A stretch of 64,000 nt of DNA from DZBG01 sp049241565 (lineage in GTDB: Bacteria > Bdellovibrionota > Bacteriovoracia > Bacteriovoracales > Bacteriovoracaceae), in NCBI GenBank assembly GCA_049241565.1, contig JBMLQL010000009.1:71680-135679 (forward strand), written 5' to 3'. Positions 33,251 to 41,793 of this stretch are shown piece by piece (position 1 is the stretch's first letter; each line of letters begins with the position of its first letter). The notes beneath the pieces were generated by a model. That model saw nothing but the letters and a program-made list of their open reading frames with translations. It searched no databases and was not told where the DNA came from. Position numbers and translations under genes: made by a program.

Positions 33251-33978
33251 TAAAAAAACTTCTTGGCCTTTTCCATAGTCAGGATTCATTAAAGCAGAAT
33301 CTTTTACAGATTCATCCGCGTGATTTTTCTTGGCGTGTTGTCAGTTTTAGTTTTGAAACAAATTCTTATGATTTAAGAAATACTAAAGTTCAATTACAGA
33401 ATCAGCAAAAAGAGTGGATCCTTCAATTTCCTCATAAGAAAAAAAGTACATTCCCTTTAATGATTTCTAGTGATCAAAAAAGAAAAACCTGGCACCTAAG
33501 TTCTCTTGAATTTGAAGATCAAAAAGTACTTAATCTTTTTCTTCATGAGACCATGAGAGTTTCAATGGAAGAGATGCTTGATTTTATGCGTGCCCCTGTT
33601 TCAGGTGTCACAACAGTGGATTATCAAAATGAAGCTCAATACCTGAAGTGGTTTGAAGTGAGTCTCAATGTTCTGGCCCGTGCTTTAGATAAATTTGAGA
33701 AAGATCCCTCTTTGATCCTTACAGGATGCTTTTTCGCCGGGAAGCGCCCAGAGAATGATGAGCGACTTGTTCGACTGATTATATTTAATTTAGATATCTT
33801 TTTTTATCTTCAATCTGATAATTCTTTGCGAGTTCTTATCTTTGATGACAAAGATAAGGGGCACGGCTCAGGTCAGACGCCGGTCTTTCAGCAAATAATC
33901 AAAGTGACAAAACCACAATTTTACGATCAAATGATTCTTATCTTGCAGAGAATCACTCAGTACGGAGAGTTGCATTGA
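33247..33978 (+). CDS. Hypothetical protein of the GNAT/CPBP operon
   Basis: This 243-residue protein of no recognised family is soluble, with no signal peptide or membrane segments. The N-terminal third is beta-rich with many Lys and Gln; the central part has a helix with ETMRVSMEEMLDFMR; the C-terminal third has two hydrophobic strands (RLIIFNLDIFFYLQ and LRVLIFDD). It overlaps the GNAT gene upstream and the CPBP protease gene downstream by 4 bases each, so it is surely expressed with them. Partner function unknown. Confidence 0.6.
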   Translation: MIKKLLGLFHSQDSLKQNLLQIHPRDFSWRVVSFSFETNSYDLRNTKVQLQNQQKEWILQFPHKKKSTFPLMISSDQKRKTWHLSSLEFEDQKVLNLFLHETMRVSMEEMLDFMRAPVSGVTTVDYQNEAQYLKWFEVSLNVLARALDKFEKDPSLILTGCFFAGKRPENDERLVRLIIFNLDIFFYLQSDNSLRVLIFDDKDKGHGSGQTPVFQQIIKVTKPQFYDQMILILQRITQYGELH

Positions 33979-34577
33979 TCACGTTTTTGATCTTAGTTAT
34001 TGCGTATTTTTCATTTTCATGGGGGCTCCCATGGCACATGATTCCGTCGAAAATCTCTTTCTCTTATCTTTTTGATCTCCTTTTTGCTCTTTCAGTTTGT
34101 TTTATTTTCCATTTACCTTGGAAATTTAAATTCAAATTTAATCGTCATATCATCGTCTCTGTTATTGAGCTTATTTGTCTTGCAGCTGGTACAATTGCGG
34201 CTATTTGGTATTTTGATATCGAAACACCTTTTCGTTTAGTCCAAGACCTTGAATGGCATTTGATTATTCTTGCTCCAATCTTAGAAGAGCTTGTCTTTAG
34301 ACAAACTTTTCAGCGCCTTCTCGTACACTCTGTTGGCGGGAAGAGAGTCACTTCAATGCTAGTGGCCGCCATTTTTGCCTTCTCACATCTCATCGGTCTT
34401 AAAGTGCTTCCTGCAGAGTATGTGCCCTTTGTAGGATTCCAGGTCTTTTATACTTTTGTTCTCGGCCTTCTTTGTGGTCAGGCCCTTCTCCGTTTTGGCT
34501 CAATACTTGTTCCTGTAAGTATGCATTTTATCTTCAATCTGATGTTCTATTTTGCTCTGCAGCTAGAGATCATTTAA
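33975..34577 (+). CDS. CPBP-family intramembrane metalloprotease
   Basis: This 200-residue membrane protein has about six hydrophobic segments and the CPBP/Abi motifs: APILEELVFRQTFQ (Glu-Glu and Arg), FAFSHL (His) and SMHFIFN (His and Asn). These residues bind the metal or water in Rce1-type proteases, so it may cleave within the membrane. The start is the TTG at 33975 overlapping the previous stop; GGAGAG 6 bases upstream supports it. Substrate unknown. Confidence 0.85.
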   Translation: MITFLILVIAYFSFSWGLPWHMIPSKISFSYLFDLLFALSVCFIFHLPWKFKFKFNRHIIVSVIELICLAAGTIAAIWYFDIETPFRLVQDLEWHLIILAPILEELVFRQTFQRLLVHSVGGKRVTSMLVAAIFAFSHLIGLKVLPAEYVPFVGFQVFYTFVLGLLCGQALLRFGSILVPVSMHFIFNLMFYFALQLEII

Positions 34578-34627
34578 CTGGACTAAAATCTCTCTCATTG
34601 CTATATTGCACAAAAATTTAACTGGCC

Positions 34628-34644
34628 TTCAGTCTTAGACTGAA
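34628..34644. repeat. Perfect 7-bp inverted repeat upstream of miaB
   Basis: TTCAGTC (34628-34634), TTA, GACTGAA (34638-34644) is a perfect palindrome with a 3-base centre, 22 bases before the miaB ATG. It may be an operator or a small mRNA hairpin just upstream of the GAGGG ribosome binding site. Confidence 0.6.
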
Positions 34645-34666
34645 TAACTAAAGTTTTGAGGGCAAT

Positions 34667-36085
34667 ATGAGCAATGAAAATACAACTTCTGTGAAAGTTG
34701 GCGATCTTGAGTTTCCTCCACGTAAAGTTTGGATGAAAACCTACGGCTGTCAGATGAATTATCATGACAGTGAACGAATTCTCTCTCATCTCCAGAATTT
34801 AAATTTCTCTATGACAGAAGACCAGCAAGACGCTGATCTGGTGATCTTTAATACTTGCGCTGTCCGTGATCTTGCTAATCAAAAATTTTATTCTCATCTT
34901 GGAGAAACGAAACACCTTAAGGCCCACATTAATCCTGAAACAGGACTAAAAAAAGATGTGATTGTAGCTGCAGGTGGATGTATCGCTCAGACAGAAGGTA
35001 AGGAGCTTGTGAAAAAATACAAGACTCTTGATTTTGCTTTCGGAACTGACGTTATCGATAATATCGGTGAGATGGTTTATCGTGCTTATGCCGGAGATAA
35101 AAAATTCTCTGTGACTTCATGGGATCGTTCAGAGAATTATTCTATTGAGACAAAAATTACCCACGGATCTCCGCAAGCTTTTGTGAATATTATTAAAGGC
35201 TGTGACAAGTTCTGTTCATACTGTATTGTGCCTTTCACTCGTGGCCGCGAAAAATCTCGTCGTCTCGCTGAAGTTGTCACTGATGTGAAACGACTGGTGG
35301 AGTATTCCGGTATTCAAGAAGTGATGCTTCTTGGGCAAAACGTGAATTCATTTGGAAAAGATAATAATGAATCACTGGCCCAGCTTATTATGGAGCTTGA
35401 TCAAATCAATGGGCTTGAGCTTCTTCGCTATACGACCTCTCATCCCTATGATGTTACTGATGAGCTTGTCGCTGCCCATGCTTCTGCTAAGAAGCTGGCC
35501 AATAACCTACATCTTCCCGTTCAATCAGGATCAAATACTGTGCTTCAACGAATGCTTCGTGAATACACAGTGGAGCACTATTTAACTCTTTTAGAAAAAA
35601 TGCGTAAGGCCAATCCTAATATCGTCATTACGACAGATATTATTGCAGGATTCCCTAATGAAACCGAGGAAGAGCATCAGGCCACTCTAAAGCTTCTTGA
35701 ACTCGCTCAGTACGATAATATTTATTCTTATGCTTATTCTCCTCGTAGCGGGACAAAGTCTGCACGTATGAAAGATGTACTGACTGATGATATTCGAGGA
35801 AAACGTTTACGTGAGATTCAAGATTTCCAATTAAAGATCCAGGCCAAGATTCGAGGAGAGATGGTTGGAAAGACTTACAGAGTCCTTGTTGAAGAAAAAG
35901 GACTTAGTAAGGGAGTCACAAAATGGACTGGACGTACCTCTTGTCTTCGTCTTGTCCACTTTGAACCTGAGACAGTTGATCAAGACTATAAATGGCACTG
36001 GGTAGATGTTGAGATCACGTCGGCCACGGCCCTCTCGACCCAAGGGAAGCTTATTAAAGATCACGGTAAAAAACTTACTCACTAA
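34667..36085 (+). CDS. miaB: tRNA-2-methylthio-N6-dimethylallyladenosine synthase
   Basis: This 472-residue radical-SAM methylthiotransferase has an N-terminal domain with three cluster Cys (KTYGCQMN, FNTCAVR and AAGGCIAQ). The radical SAM motif is GCDKFCSYCIVPFTRGRE, and a C-terminal TRAM domain follows (about 400-465). The pattern and length match MiaB, which adds a methylthio group to i6A37 in tRNAs reading UNN codons. GAGGG precedes the ATG. Its stop overlaps the next start by one base. Confidence 0.96.
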   Translation: MSNENTTSVKVGDLEFPPRKVWMKTYGCQMNYHDSERILSHLQNLNFSMTEDQQDADLVIFNTCAVRDLANQKFYSHLGETKHLKAHINPETGLKKDVIVAAGGCIAQTEGKELVKKYKTLDFAFGTDVIDNIGEMVYRAYAGDKKFSVTSWDRSENYSIETKITHGSPQAFVNIIKGCDKFCSYCIVPFTRGREKSRRLAEVVTDVKRLVEYSGIQEVMLLGQNVNSFGKDNNESLAQLIMELDQINGLELLRYTTSHPYDVTDELVAAHASAKKLANNLHLPVQSGSNTVLQRMLREYTVEHYLTLLEKMRKANPNIVITTDIIAGFPNETEEEHQATLKLLELAQYDNIYSYAYSPRSGTKSARMKDVLTDDIRGKRLREIQDFQLKIQAKIRGEMVGKTYRVLVEEKGLSKGVTKWTGRTSCLRLVHFEPETVDQDYKWHWVDVEITSATALSTQGKLIKDHGKKLTH

Positions 36086-36444
36086 TGTTAAGACCAATTC
36101 TTTTTATTATTGCTTGGATCAGCTTTGTTTTAGGGATTATCGGCGCCTTCTTGCCGATTCTCCCAACGACACCTTTCCTTATTTTGTCGGCCTATTTATT
36201 CTCTAAAACATCTCCGCGCTTCCATGCTTGGATTCTCAGTCTCCCCATTGCAGGGGATGGGATTCGTGACTGGCGCGAGAATCGTGTGATTAAAACGAGA
36301 GCAAAAATTCTTGCTCTCAGTATGATGATTTTAACTCTGGTTGTGATTTGGAGTTCGGCCAAGATTATGCTTGCTGTGCAAGTCTTTGTGACACTTATCT
36401 TAGTTTCGGTGGGAACTTTTGTTGGGACTAGAAAGAGCAGATAG
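36085..36444 (+). CDS. DUF454 (YbaN-like) membrane protein
   Basis: This 119-residue inner-membrane protein has an N-terminal helix (LFIIAWISFVLGIIGAFLP), then the hallmark PILPTTPFLILSAYLFSKTSPRFHAW, and two further helices (about 75-112). The family is widespread with unknown function. The start overlaps the last base of miaB, so it is translationally coupled to it. Confidence 0.88.
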   Translation: MLRPILFIIAWISFVLGIIGAFLPILPTTPFLILSAYLFSKTSPRFHAWILSLPIAGDGIRDWRENRVIKTRAKILALSMMILTLVVIWSSAKIMLAVQVFVTLILVSVGTFVGTRKSR

Positions 36445-36470
36445 TTTTCACTACCTGCTCCCATTTTATA

Positions 36471-37748
36471 CTATTCAATACAAAGAACTTTTAAATTTTC
36501 AGCTGAGACATTATTGTTAGCAATGCGATGACTGATAGGATTATATGTTTTCAAGCTTTTAGTCATCGGAGCTTTATAATACTCCGACATGAATTTCTTC
36601 TTTTTAAAGAAATACTCATATGAAGAATCATTGGTTTCTTTAAATGTTTCATCACTCATTACAAATTTCCCATTTTCAAATGGAAAAACGGAGCTTCCTT
36701 CAAATTTCTCAAGTAGCTCACTTATTTCTGAGAAATTGGCCAGTCTCATGTTAAGACTCAAGTGAGAGGCAGATGAGGGATAGCCACTGAAATAGCCGTA
36801 AGCTGACGTGTTATTGCAAAAGTTATTGGCCTTGAGCTCTTCAATAATTTTTTTAGCGTTAACCTTTCTTTTCCCTCGGCCTTGAGATGTTTTAAGATCA
36901 AATGTTAAAACAGTTGCGAGAACTCCGTTCGGTGCTTTATAGATCTCTGAATGATAAATAATTATTTCATCACCCCATGAGTACTTCTTCTCCAAATTTT
37001 TTTGAACCTGCGTCCATTCATGGCCTGATTTCGTTACAACTTTTTTATTACAATCTATAATTCTTCTCTCAAGAGTCCCCGTTTCACCACAAGTTAAACG
37101 TGGAGCTGGGAGATTTTGTGTAACGACGACTGCCATCTCATTTACTTTTGAAACAATAAGCTCAGCATTTGAAGGGGCCAGAGCTAATGAGCCTGACACA
37201 ATAACTCGTGTGGCCTTTGAGTCTTTCTGATCGGCCTTACGAGCAATAATATAGATCGCTTCATGAAGACGAAGAGCTGCTTTATTAAGCTCATCAAGGG
37301 CCGAGTAGATCTCTTTACTAACATAAAGTTTATTATCATCTGTATAAGTGGCCAATTGCTCAAACTTACAGTCTTTGCGTCCTAGAGTAGGAAAAGCATC
37401 ATTTGTAGGCTCAAGAACAAGGTTTTCTGGAATATAGATAATTTTTGCTTCAAGCTTTTTTACTTCATCTGAAACAGCATCTCTGAAGTTTTTATTAACA
37501 GTTTCAAGATAGTTCAAAGAGAAATTGATAAAATCTTCTGATTTTAAGACAGGATTATTTGAGTACTCAAGATAATGAAGATTACGTCCTTCAAAAACAT
37601 CAAGAAGCTCAGCACTCGTGATTTGTTTTGTCGTAGGGTTACGACAAACTACTGAGTATCCACCGTTTCCAACACCAGATCCCTGGGCCATGGCCGGAAG
37701 AGTTAGGCCAATAATCATCATTAAACTAAGACTACGAAAGAATTTCAT
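36471..37748 (-). CDS. Secreted protein of unknown function
   Basis: This 425-residue protein has a Sec signal peptide (1-21, ending Ala-Met-Ala-Gln) and a mature start GSGVGNGGYSVVCRNP. Glycine-rich beginnings of this kind with a Cys recur in secreted proteins of Bdellovibrio-like bacteria, as far as I recall. Several Cys in the mature part suggest disulfides. No catalytic motif is recognised. AAGGAG lies 8 bases before the ATG. The start overlaps the TIGR02147-like gene by 17 bases, so the two are co-transcribed. Confidence 0.65.
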   Translation of the reverse strand: MKFFRSLSLMMIIGLTLPAMAQGSGVGNGGYSVVCRNPTTKQITSAELLDVFEGRNLHYLEYSNNPVLKSEDFINFSLNYLETVNKNFRDAVSDEVKKLEAKIIYIPENLVLEPTNDAFPTLGRKDCKFEQLATYTDDNKLYVSKEIYSALDELNKAALRLHEAIYIIARKADQKDSKATRVIVSGSLALAPSNAELIVSKVNEMAVVVTQNLPAPRLTCGETGTLERRIIDCNKKVVTKSGHEWTQVQKNLEKKYSWGDEIIIYHSEIYKAPNGVLATVLTFDLKTSQGRGKRKVNAKKIIEELKANNFCNNTSAYGYFSGYPSSASHLSLNMRLANFSEISELLEKFEGSSVFPFENGKFVMSDETFKETNDSSYEYFFKKKKFMSEYYKAPMTKSLKTYNPISHRIANNNVSAENLKVLCIE

Positions 37749-38577
37749 TTGAAATCTCCTTGGTTAAACTAAAAAATTGAATCTGCATTTGGTATGTTTG
37801 ATCTCCCTGGGCCTCTTCAAACAAACGAGCAAAATCAGCTTTGAATTTGCGAATGAGCTCTTTGGCCTCAGGAATTTGAGATTGATTGATGGTGATTGTT
37901 TCTGCTGTGAATTCTCTTTCTAGTATATGTTGAGTGAGCAGTGCCTCTTTGGCCTTCTCCAGCATTTGGGTATGATAGCTTTGAATTGCCTCAGAGACTT
38001 TATCGTTTCTGGTTTGCAGCGAGCCTTCTCCGATCTGAAGTTTACCTTCTGCATCTCTGACAATCATGCCTTGCTGTAAAAGAATATGAAGCGTCTTTTT
38101 TATTTGCTCCTCAGAAACTGAAAAGGCCAGCCGCTTAGCTATCCACTGGGGATTCTCTTGGAAATCTTTCAGTCTGAGCATTTCTCTAATCGCTAAGCAG
38201 TACCAATCTTTAATAATGGAGAATGTTTTATCGTCCAGAAGGCGAATCATCTCAGAAGGGGAGAGCTTTCCCATCTCCTTGATAAGAACAGATTTTAGAC
38301 GAGGATCAGATTTAATTTTAGAGAGTCTGACGAAGTCTTTAAAGTAGATCTCCTCTTTATGATCAAATTTAAAATAGCTCACCAATGAATGGGTGATTTT
38401 TTCTCCAGGCTCTCTTTCTCCATTTAAAACTTTAGTAAGAGATGAGGTAGAGCTGAGACCTAGAGAGCGCGACCATACTGCTAGACTCCATTGTGGAGCC
38501 GCTTTCTTTTTATCCTCGATATGCTGTCGAAGAAAATCTCGGTAATCGAGAAATTTAAAAAGCTCTGTGTTATTCAT
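37732..38577 (-). CDS. TIGR02147-family protein
   Basis: This 281-residue protein begins NTELFKFLDYRDFLRQHIED, the typical start of TIGR02147 proteins, which are expanded in Bdellovibrio-like bacteria and Fibrobacteres. An N-terminal helix-turn-helix-like part (WSLAVWSRSLGLSSTSSLTK) precedes the LNGEREPGEKI motif. Function is not established; a regulatory role is suspected. I use the ATG at 38577 rather than an in-frame TTG 9 bases upstream. It overlaps the downstream secreted-protein gene, a pairing also seen for this family in related genomes, as far as I recall. Confidence 0.82.
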   Translation of the reverse strand: MNNTELFKFLDYRDFLRQHIEDKKKAAPQWSLAVWSRSLGLSSTSSLTKVLNGEREPGEKITHSLVSYFKFDHKEEIYFKDFVRLSKIKSDPRLKSVLIKEMGKLSPSEMIRLLDDKTFSIIKDWYCLAIREMLRLKDFQENPQWIAKRLAFSVSEEQIKKTLHILLQQGMIVRDAEGKLQIGEGSLQTRNDKVSEAIQSYHTQMLEKAKEALLTQHILEREFTAETITINQSQIPEAKELIRKFKADFARLFEEAQGDQTYQMQIQFFSLTKEISNEILS

Positions 38578-38716
38578 GGAGAGCAAGGTACTAGATCGGG
38601 AGGATATAGTGGAGCAAAATCGTTGGCTAGAGAATTAAAATTCAGGACAATGCTGCCAACGATCATAACTCCTTCGAATAACATGATTGCTGCGTTACGT
38701 TTTTTTCTTTTCGCTT

Positions 38717-38744
38717 TAGGCAAGCTTTATAAAGGGCCTATAAT
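38717..38744 (+). promoter_or_regulatory. Promoter predicting a leaderless mRNA for the HELFH lipoprotein
   Basis: A perfect TATAAT (38739-38744) is followed by GTGAGA and then the ATG at 38751, so transcription would start at or next to the A of the start codon. The -35 region (TTAGGC, 38717-38722, 16-base spacer) is weak. No ribosome binding site precedes the ATG. Confidence 0.5.
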
Positions 38745-38750
38745 GTGAGA

Positions 38751-39803
38751 ATGAAAAATCTCGTTTTGTCTTTATTTCTTTGCTCCCTCGTCGGTTGCGC
38801 CAAAATCAGTTATCTGACTGAACAAGGGGTAGGGCAGCTTAAGCTTCAGTGGAGTGGAGAGAAAAATCAAAAAGTTCTAGATGACCCGTCTATTAAAGAT
38901 GAGTGGAAACAAAAAATTCGCTTAGTCGAAGCTTACAAAAAATATTTTTTTACATTCTTCAAAATGAAGCCAACTAGTATCTATTCAAAAACAAGTATAC
39001 TTAAAGATGAGGCCGTCACCTATTTAGTCATTGCTTCTCCTCACCAAACGATTAAGGCCCATGAGTTTTCTTTTCCGATTATGGGATCATTTCCTTATAT
39101 CGGATTCTTTTCTGAAAGTTCGGCAAAATCTTTTGCCAAAGATCTCCGAGAGGATGAGAATCTTGTGACTTGGGTGAGACCTGTCTATGCCTACTCAACC
39201 TTGGGTTATATCGAGGATAGAATCTTAAGCTCATTTTTTCATTTTAATGATGTGGAGCTGGCCGAACTTGTTTTTCATGAGCTTTTCCATACGATCTTTT
39301 TCATCAAGGATGATGTTGATTTAAATGAGAACCTTGCTCAATATTTTGCTATGAAGATGATGCCTACTTATTTTGGTATTTCTGAAGCTTTTTTGAAGTA
39401 CCAAAAAGTGGAGCTGATTAAACGAAAAATTTATCAAAAAGCAGTGGAGAAGGTGACCATTCTAAACACGGAGTTTGAGAAGTTAGGCAAACAGCTCACT
39501 GATCAGAAGGCCGATGAGATGACGGCCATATTCTCCAAAGAGATCCTAATCCCTGCCTTAAAGCAGATCTGTGCAGATGAGGGATTGTCTGATGAGGACT
39601 GTGAGCTTAAAAAAGAGTGGAATCAGGCCCGCCTGGCAGCTTTGATGACTTATGAAGAAGAGCAACAATTTATTGAAGAGCTTCACTTAAAACTTCAGAT
39701 AGGAACTCTGGAGTACTTTAAGTGGATCAAAGCAAAATACAAAAAATTTCAAAATCAATCGGAGATTGAGAGTTTTACCGACTATCTCAAAAAATACTTA
39801 TGA
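38751..39803 (+). CDS. Predicted metallo-aminopeptidase lipoprotein (COG4324-like)
   Basis: This 350-residue lipoprotein has signal peptide and lipobox LVGCAK. The central motif VFHELFHTIFF contains an HExxH-type zinc site (HELFH) and is followed by ENLAQYFA with a possible third ligand Glu. The order fits the COG4324 predicted aminopeptidases. It is probably anchored in the envelope. An in-frame GTG at 38745 lies inside the likely promoter, so I use the ATG at 38751. The last codons overlap the gshB-like start by 4 bases, suggesting that peptide cleavage and an ATP-grasp ligase are co-expressed. Confidence 0.78.
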   Translation: MKNLVLSLFLCSLVGCAKISYLTEQGVGQLKLQWSGEKNQKVLDDPSIKDEWKQKIRLVEAYKKYFFTFFKMKPTSIYSKTSILKDEAVTYLVIASPHQTIKAHEFSFPIMGSFPYIGFFSESSAKSFAKDLREDENLVTWVRPVYAYSTLGYIEDRILSSFFHFNDVELAELVFHELFHTIFFIKDDVDLNENLAQYFAMKMMPTYFGISEAFLKYQKVELIKRKIYQKAVEKVTILNTEFEKLGKQLTDQKADEMTAIFSKEILIPALKQICADEGLSDEDCELKKEWNQARLAALMTYEEEQQFIEELHLKLQIGTLEYFKWIKAKYKKFQNQSEIESFTDYLKKYL

Positions 39804-40735
39804 GACATTTTTTATTCATCGATCCTCTTGAAAAATTAAATCTAAAAAAGGATTCCTCTCTTATGCTTGCTCTAACTATGCAAAGAGAGAGGCTCGATAC
39901 CTATATTTTTTTTGAAGAAGATTTTGCTGTTCAAAACCAAACCTCTCCCTATCTTAAGTGCCATTCATTTCAGGGAAGTTTAAAAGAAGATGATTGTTAT
40001 GTGGCAGATTTTCGCATGACTGATACTCATCATCTTGAACTCAAAAAAACTGATGTGATTCATATGCGCTTAGACCCACCTTTTGACAGTCGTTATCTAC
40101 GTTATCTTTGGATGCTCGATCATCTTGTCCAAGAGGGATATCAGGTGATGAACGCTCCTCGTGGTATTATGCTTTTTAACGAAAAGCTCTATGCCTACAG
40201 ACAAGAAGGGGCCGTTCCAAGTTATGTGGGTAAAAGTCTTCAAGAGGCCGAACGATTTTTAGAAAATAGCCAGGCCCAAGAATTTATTTTAAAGCCTCTA
40301 GATCTTTATTCAGGCATTGGTGTGGAGAAGATTAATCGCAAAGGGATGATCAAAAGATTTCAAGAAAAGATCACTGAGCTTGAAGGTCCGGTGGTTATTC
40401 AGGACTTCATTGAGAAAGTCTATGAAGGGGAAGTCCGCTCTCTTTATTTTAAGCAGCAGGAACTAGGAACGATTCTTAAAAAGCCTCAGAAAGGTGAATT
40501 CCTCACTAATATCGCTCAAGGTGCTACCTTTGAGCGCTACGATCTTCCAGCTGAGACCAGAGCGAAATGTGAAGCTATCGCCAAAGAACTTGCCGCTTAT
40601 GGAGTGGATTGGATTGCTTATGATATTTTAGGGGGAGTAGTGACTGAAGTGAATATTACTTGTCCAGGACTCTTGGTAGAGGTGAGTTACGCCTACCAAG
40701 AGAACTTAGGAAAGAAATTAATTAAGATGATTTAG
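39800..40735 (+). CDS. gshB: Glutathione synthetase-like ATP-grasp ligase
   Basis: This 311-residue protein has the prokaryotic glutathione synthetase layout: an N-terminal domain containing VIHMRLDPPFD, then NAPRGIMLFNEKLYA, an ATP-grasp domain with EFILKPLDLYSGIGVEKI, and the end motif EVNITCPGLLVEVSYA, which matches the conserved NVTSPTGIREI region of GshB only partly. It would join Gly to gamma-glutamylcysteine. No gshA is present in the window and the final motif differs, so a related peptide ligase is an alternative. The start overlaps the metalloprotease-like lipoprotein gene by 4 bases. Confidence 0.78.
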   Translation: MRHFLFIDPLEKLNLKKDSSLMLALTMQRERLDTYIFFEEDFAVQNQTSPYLKCHSFQGSLKEDDCYVADFRMTDTHHLELKKTDVIHMRLDPPFDSRYLRYLWMLDHLVQEGYQVMNAPRGIMLFNEKLYAYRQEGAVPSYVGKSLQEAERFLENSQAQEFILKPLDLYSGIGVEKINRKGMIKRFQEKITELEGPVVIQDFIEKVYEGEVRSLYFKQQELGTILKKPQKGEFLTNIAQGATFERYDLPAETRAKCEAIAKELAAYGVDWIAYDILGGVVTEVNITCPGLLVEVSYAYQENLGKKLIKMI

Positions 40736-41622
40736 TAGCTTGTGTAGTCTGTTTGAATTTGCATTTCAAGTGAGGCACAGCTTGCTGTTCTTAGCGCAGT
40801 ATTATTGGGACAAACACCATTATAGCTTGGTGTTCCAAGTCCTGTACGATAACGACATTCATTATCTGAACTGATATCTTTAACAACGATGACATAATCT
40901 TGTCCAGCGACGTGAGGAAGATCATACCAGACAGAGCATCTTCCAGATGAAATACCATTAGAGCCATCATGAGTGACAGTTCTCATATAGTTTCCAAGAT
41001 ATGGGTTTTGACCACTTAGATATTGTTGCCAAACAGCTTTAGGAACAGCTCCTACTTGAAGTTTTAGTTTTGAGTATGGGCAATAATCAGCTGACTGACC
41101 AGTTGCTCTTCCATGACAATATTCTTTTCCTGCAACAGGTTTTGGTTGAGCAAGCATTCTAAAACGGACACGAAGTTTTGTATCTGTTTGAGTAACGGCC
41201 ACCATCTCATTGACTGTAGGGAAAACACCAACGGAAACGTTTCCTGTTGGACTGAGGCCTGGTCCCCAAATTTGCCCACCTGCGATTATAATCGGATATG
41301 TTGGTATCGTGCTGTAAACTGTATCAAAGTCTGAACAAGTTTCTCCTGTCACACTAAGATTACTACAAACAATTTGTGGGAATGGCTTGGTCTCAGGAGT
41401 GTACGTCCAAGGCCAGTAACCAGTTCCACCAGTTTGAGGATTTCCGGTTGTACTACCAGATGTCGTCGTTCCACTCGTGGTTGTCCCAGACTGCGCCCCA
41501 CCAGTTAAATAATTGTATTGATCAGCGGTACTCGTGCTCGTATTTTTAGATGACTTCTGATTACACCCTATGGCAAAGAGGGCCAGGGTAGCTAAGAGAA
41601 GAGGAGTAGTTTTTTTCATCAT
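40732..41622 (-). CDS. Lipoprotein of unknown function with Thr/Ser/Gly-rich linker
   Basis: This 296-residue protein has a lipoprotein signal peptide (lipobox FAIGCNQ). A low-complexity stretch with repeated Gly-Thr-Thr-Thr-Ser units follows (about residues 45-70). The C-terminal domain contains eight or more Cys, so several disulfides are likely. No enzyme motif is seen. AGGAA lies 7 bases before the ATG at 41622. The 3' end overlaps the convergent gshB-like gene by 4 bases. Probably a surface lipoprotein of the lineage. Confidence 0.65.
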   Translation of the reverse strand: MMKKTTPLLLATLALFAIGCNQKSSKNTSTSTADQYNYLTGGAQSGTTTSGTTTSGSTTGNPQTGGTGYWPWTYTPETKPFPQIVCSNLSVTGETCSDFDTVYSTIPTYPIIIAGGQIWGPGLSPTGNVSVGVFPTVNEMVAVTQTDTKLRVRFRMLAQPKPVAGKEYCHGRATGQSADYCPYSKLKLQVGAVPKAVWQQYLSGQNPYLGNYMRTVTHDGSNGISSGRCSVWYDLPHVAGQDYVIVVKDISSDNECRYRTGLGTPSYNGVCPNNTALRTASCASLEMQIQTDYTSY

Positions 41623-41756
41623 AAAGTATTTCCTGTTGATTCAACTCAAGCTACTTCTCGGACATTCCAAAGAAATCTTGACTCAAGTCCATGAAAAGAG
41701 AGTAACTATTTGAAAAGATGAAGATTTCCGACTATTTCACAGTCCCTTTTTTCCCC

Positions 41757-41786
41757 TTGTGGGGGCACCGCGCTCATTGGTATGAT
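41757..41786 (+). promoter_or_regulatory. Promoter predicting a leaderless or near-leaderless mRNA for the ECF-like gene
   Basis: TTGTGG (41757-41762) and TATGAT (41781-41786) are 18 bases apart, and the ATG at 41794 lies 7 bases beyond the -10 hexamer. Transcription would start at about the first base of the start codon. Confidence 0.4.
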
Positions 41787-41793
41787 ACTTGAG

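Noticed and set aside
41413..41500. Repeat-like Thr/Ser/Gly-coding stretch considered as a DNA tandem repeat
   Set aside because: The repetition is at the protein level over only about 25 residues in a lipoprotein linker; the DNA is not a regular repeat array.
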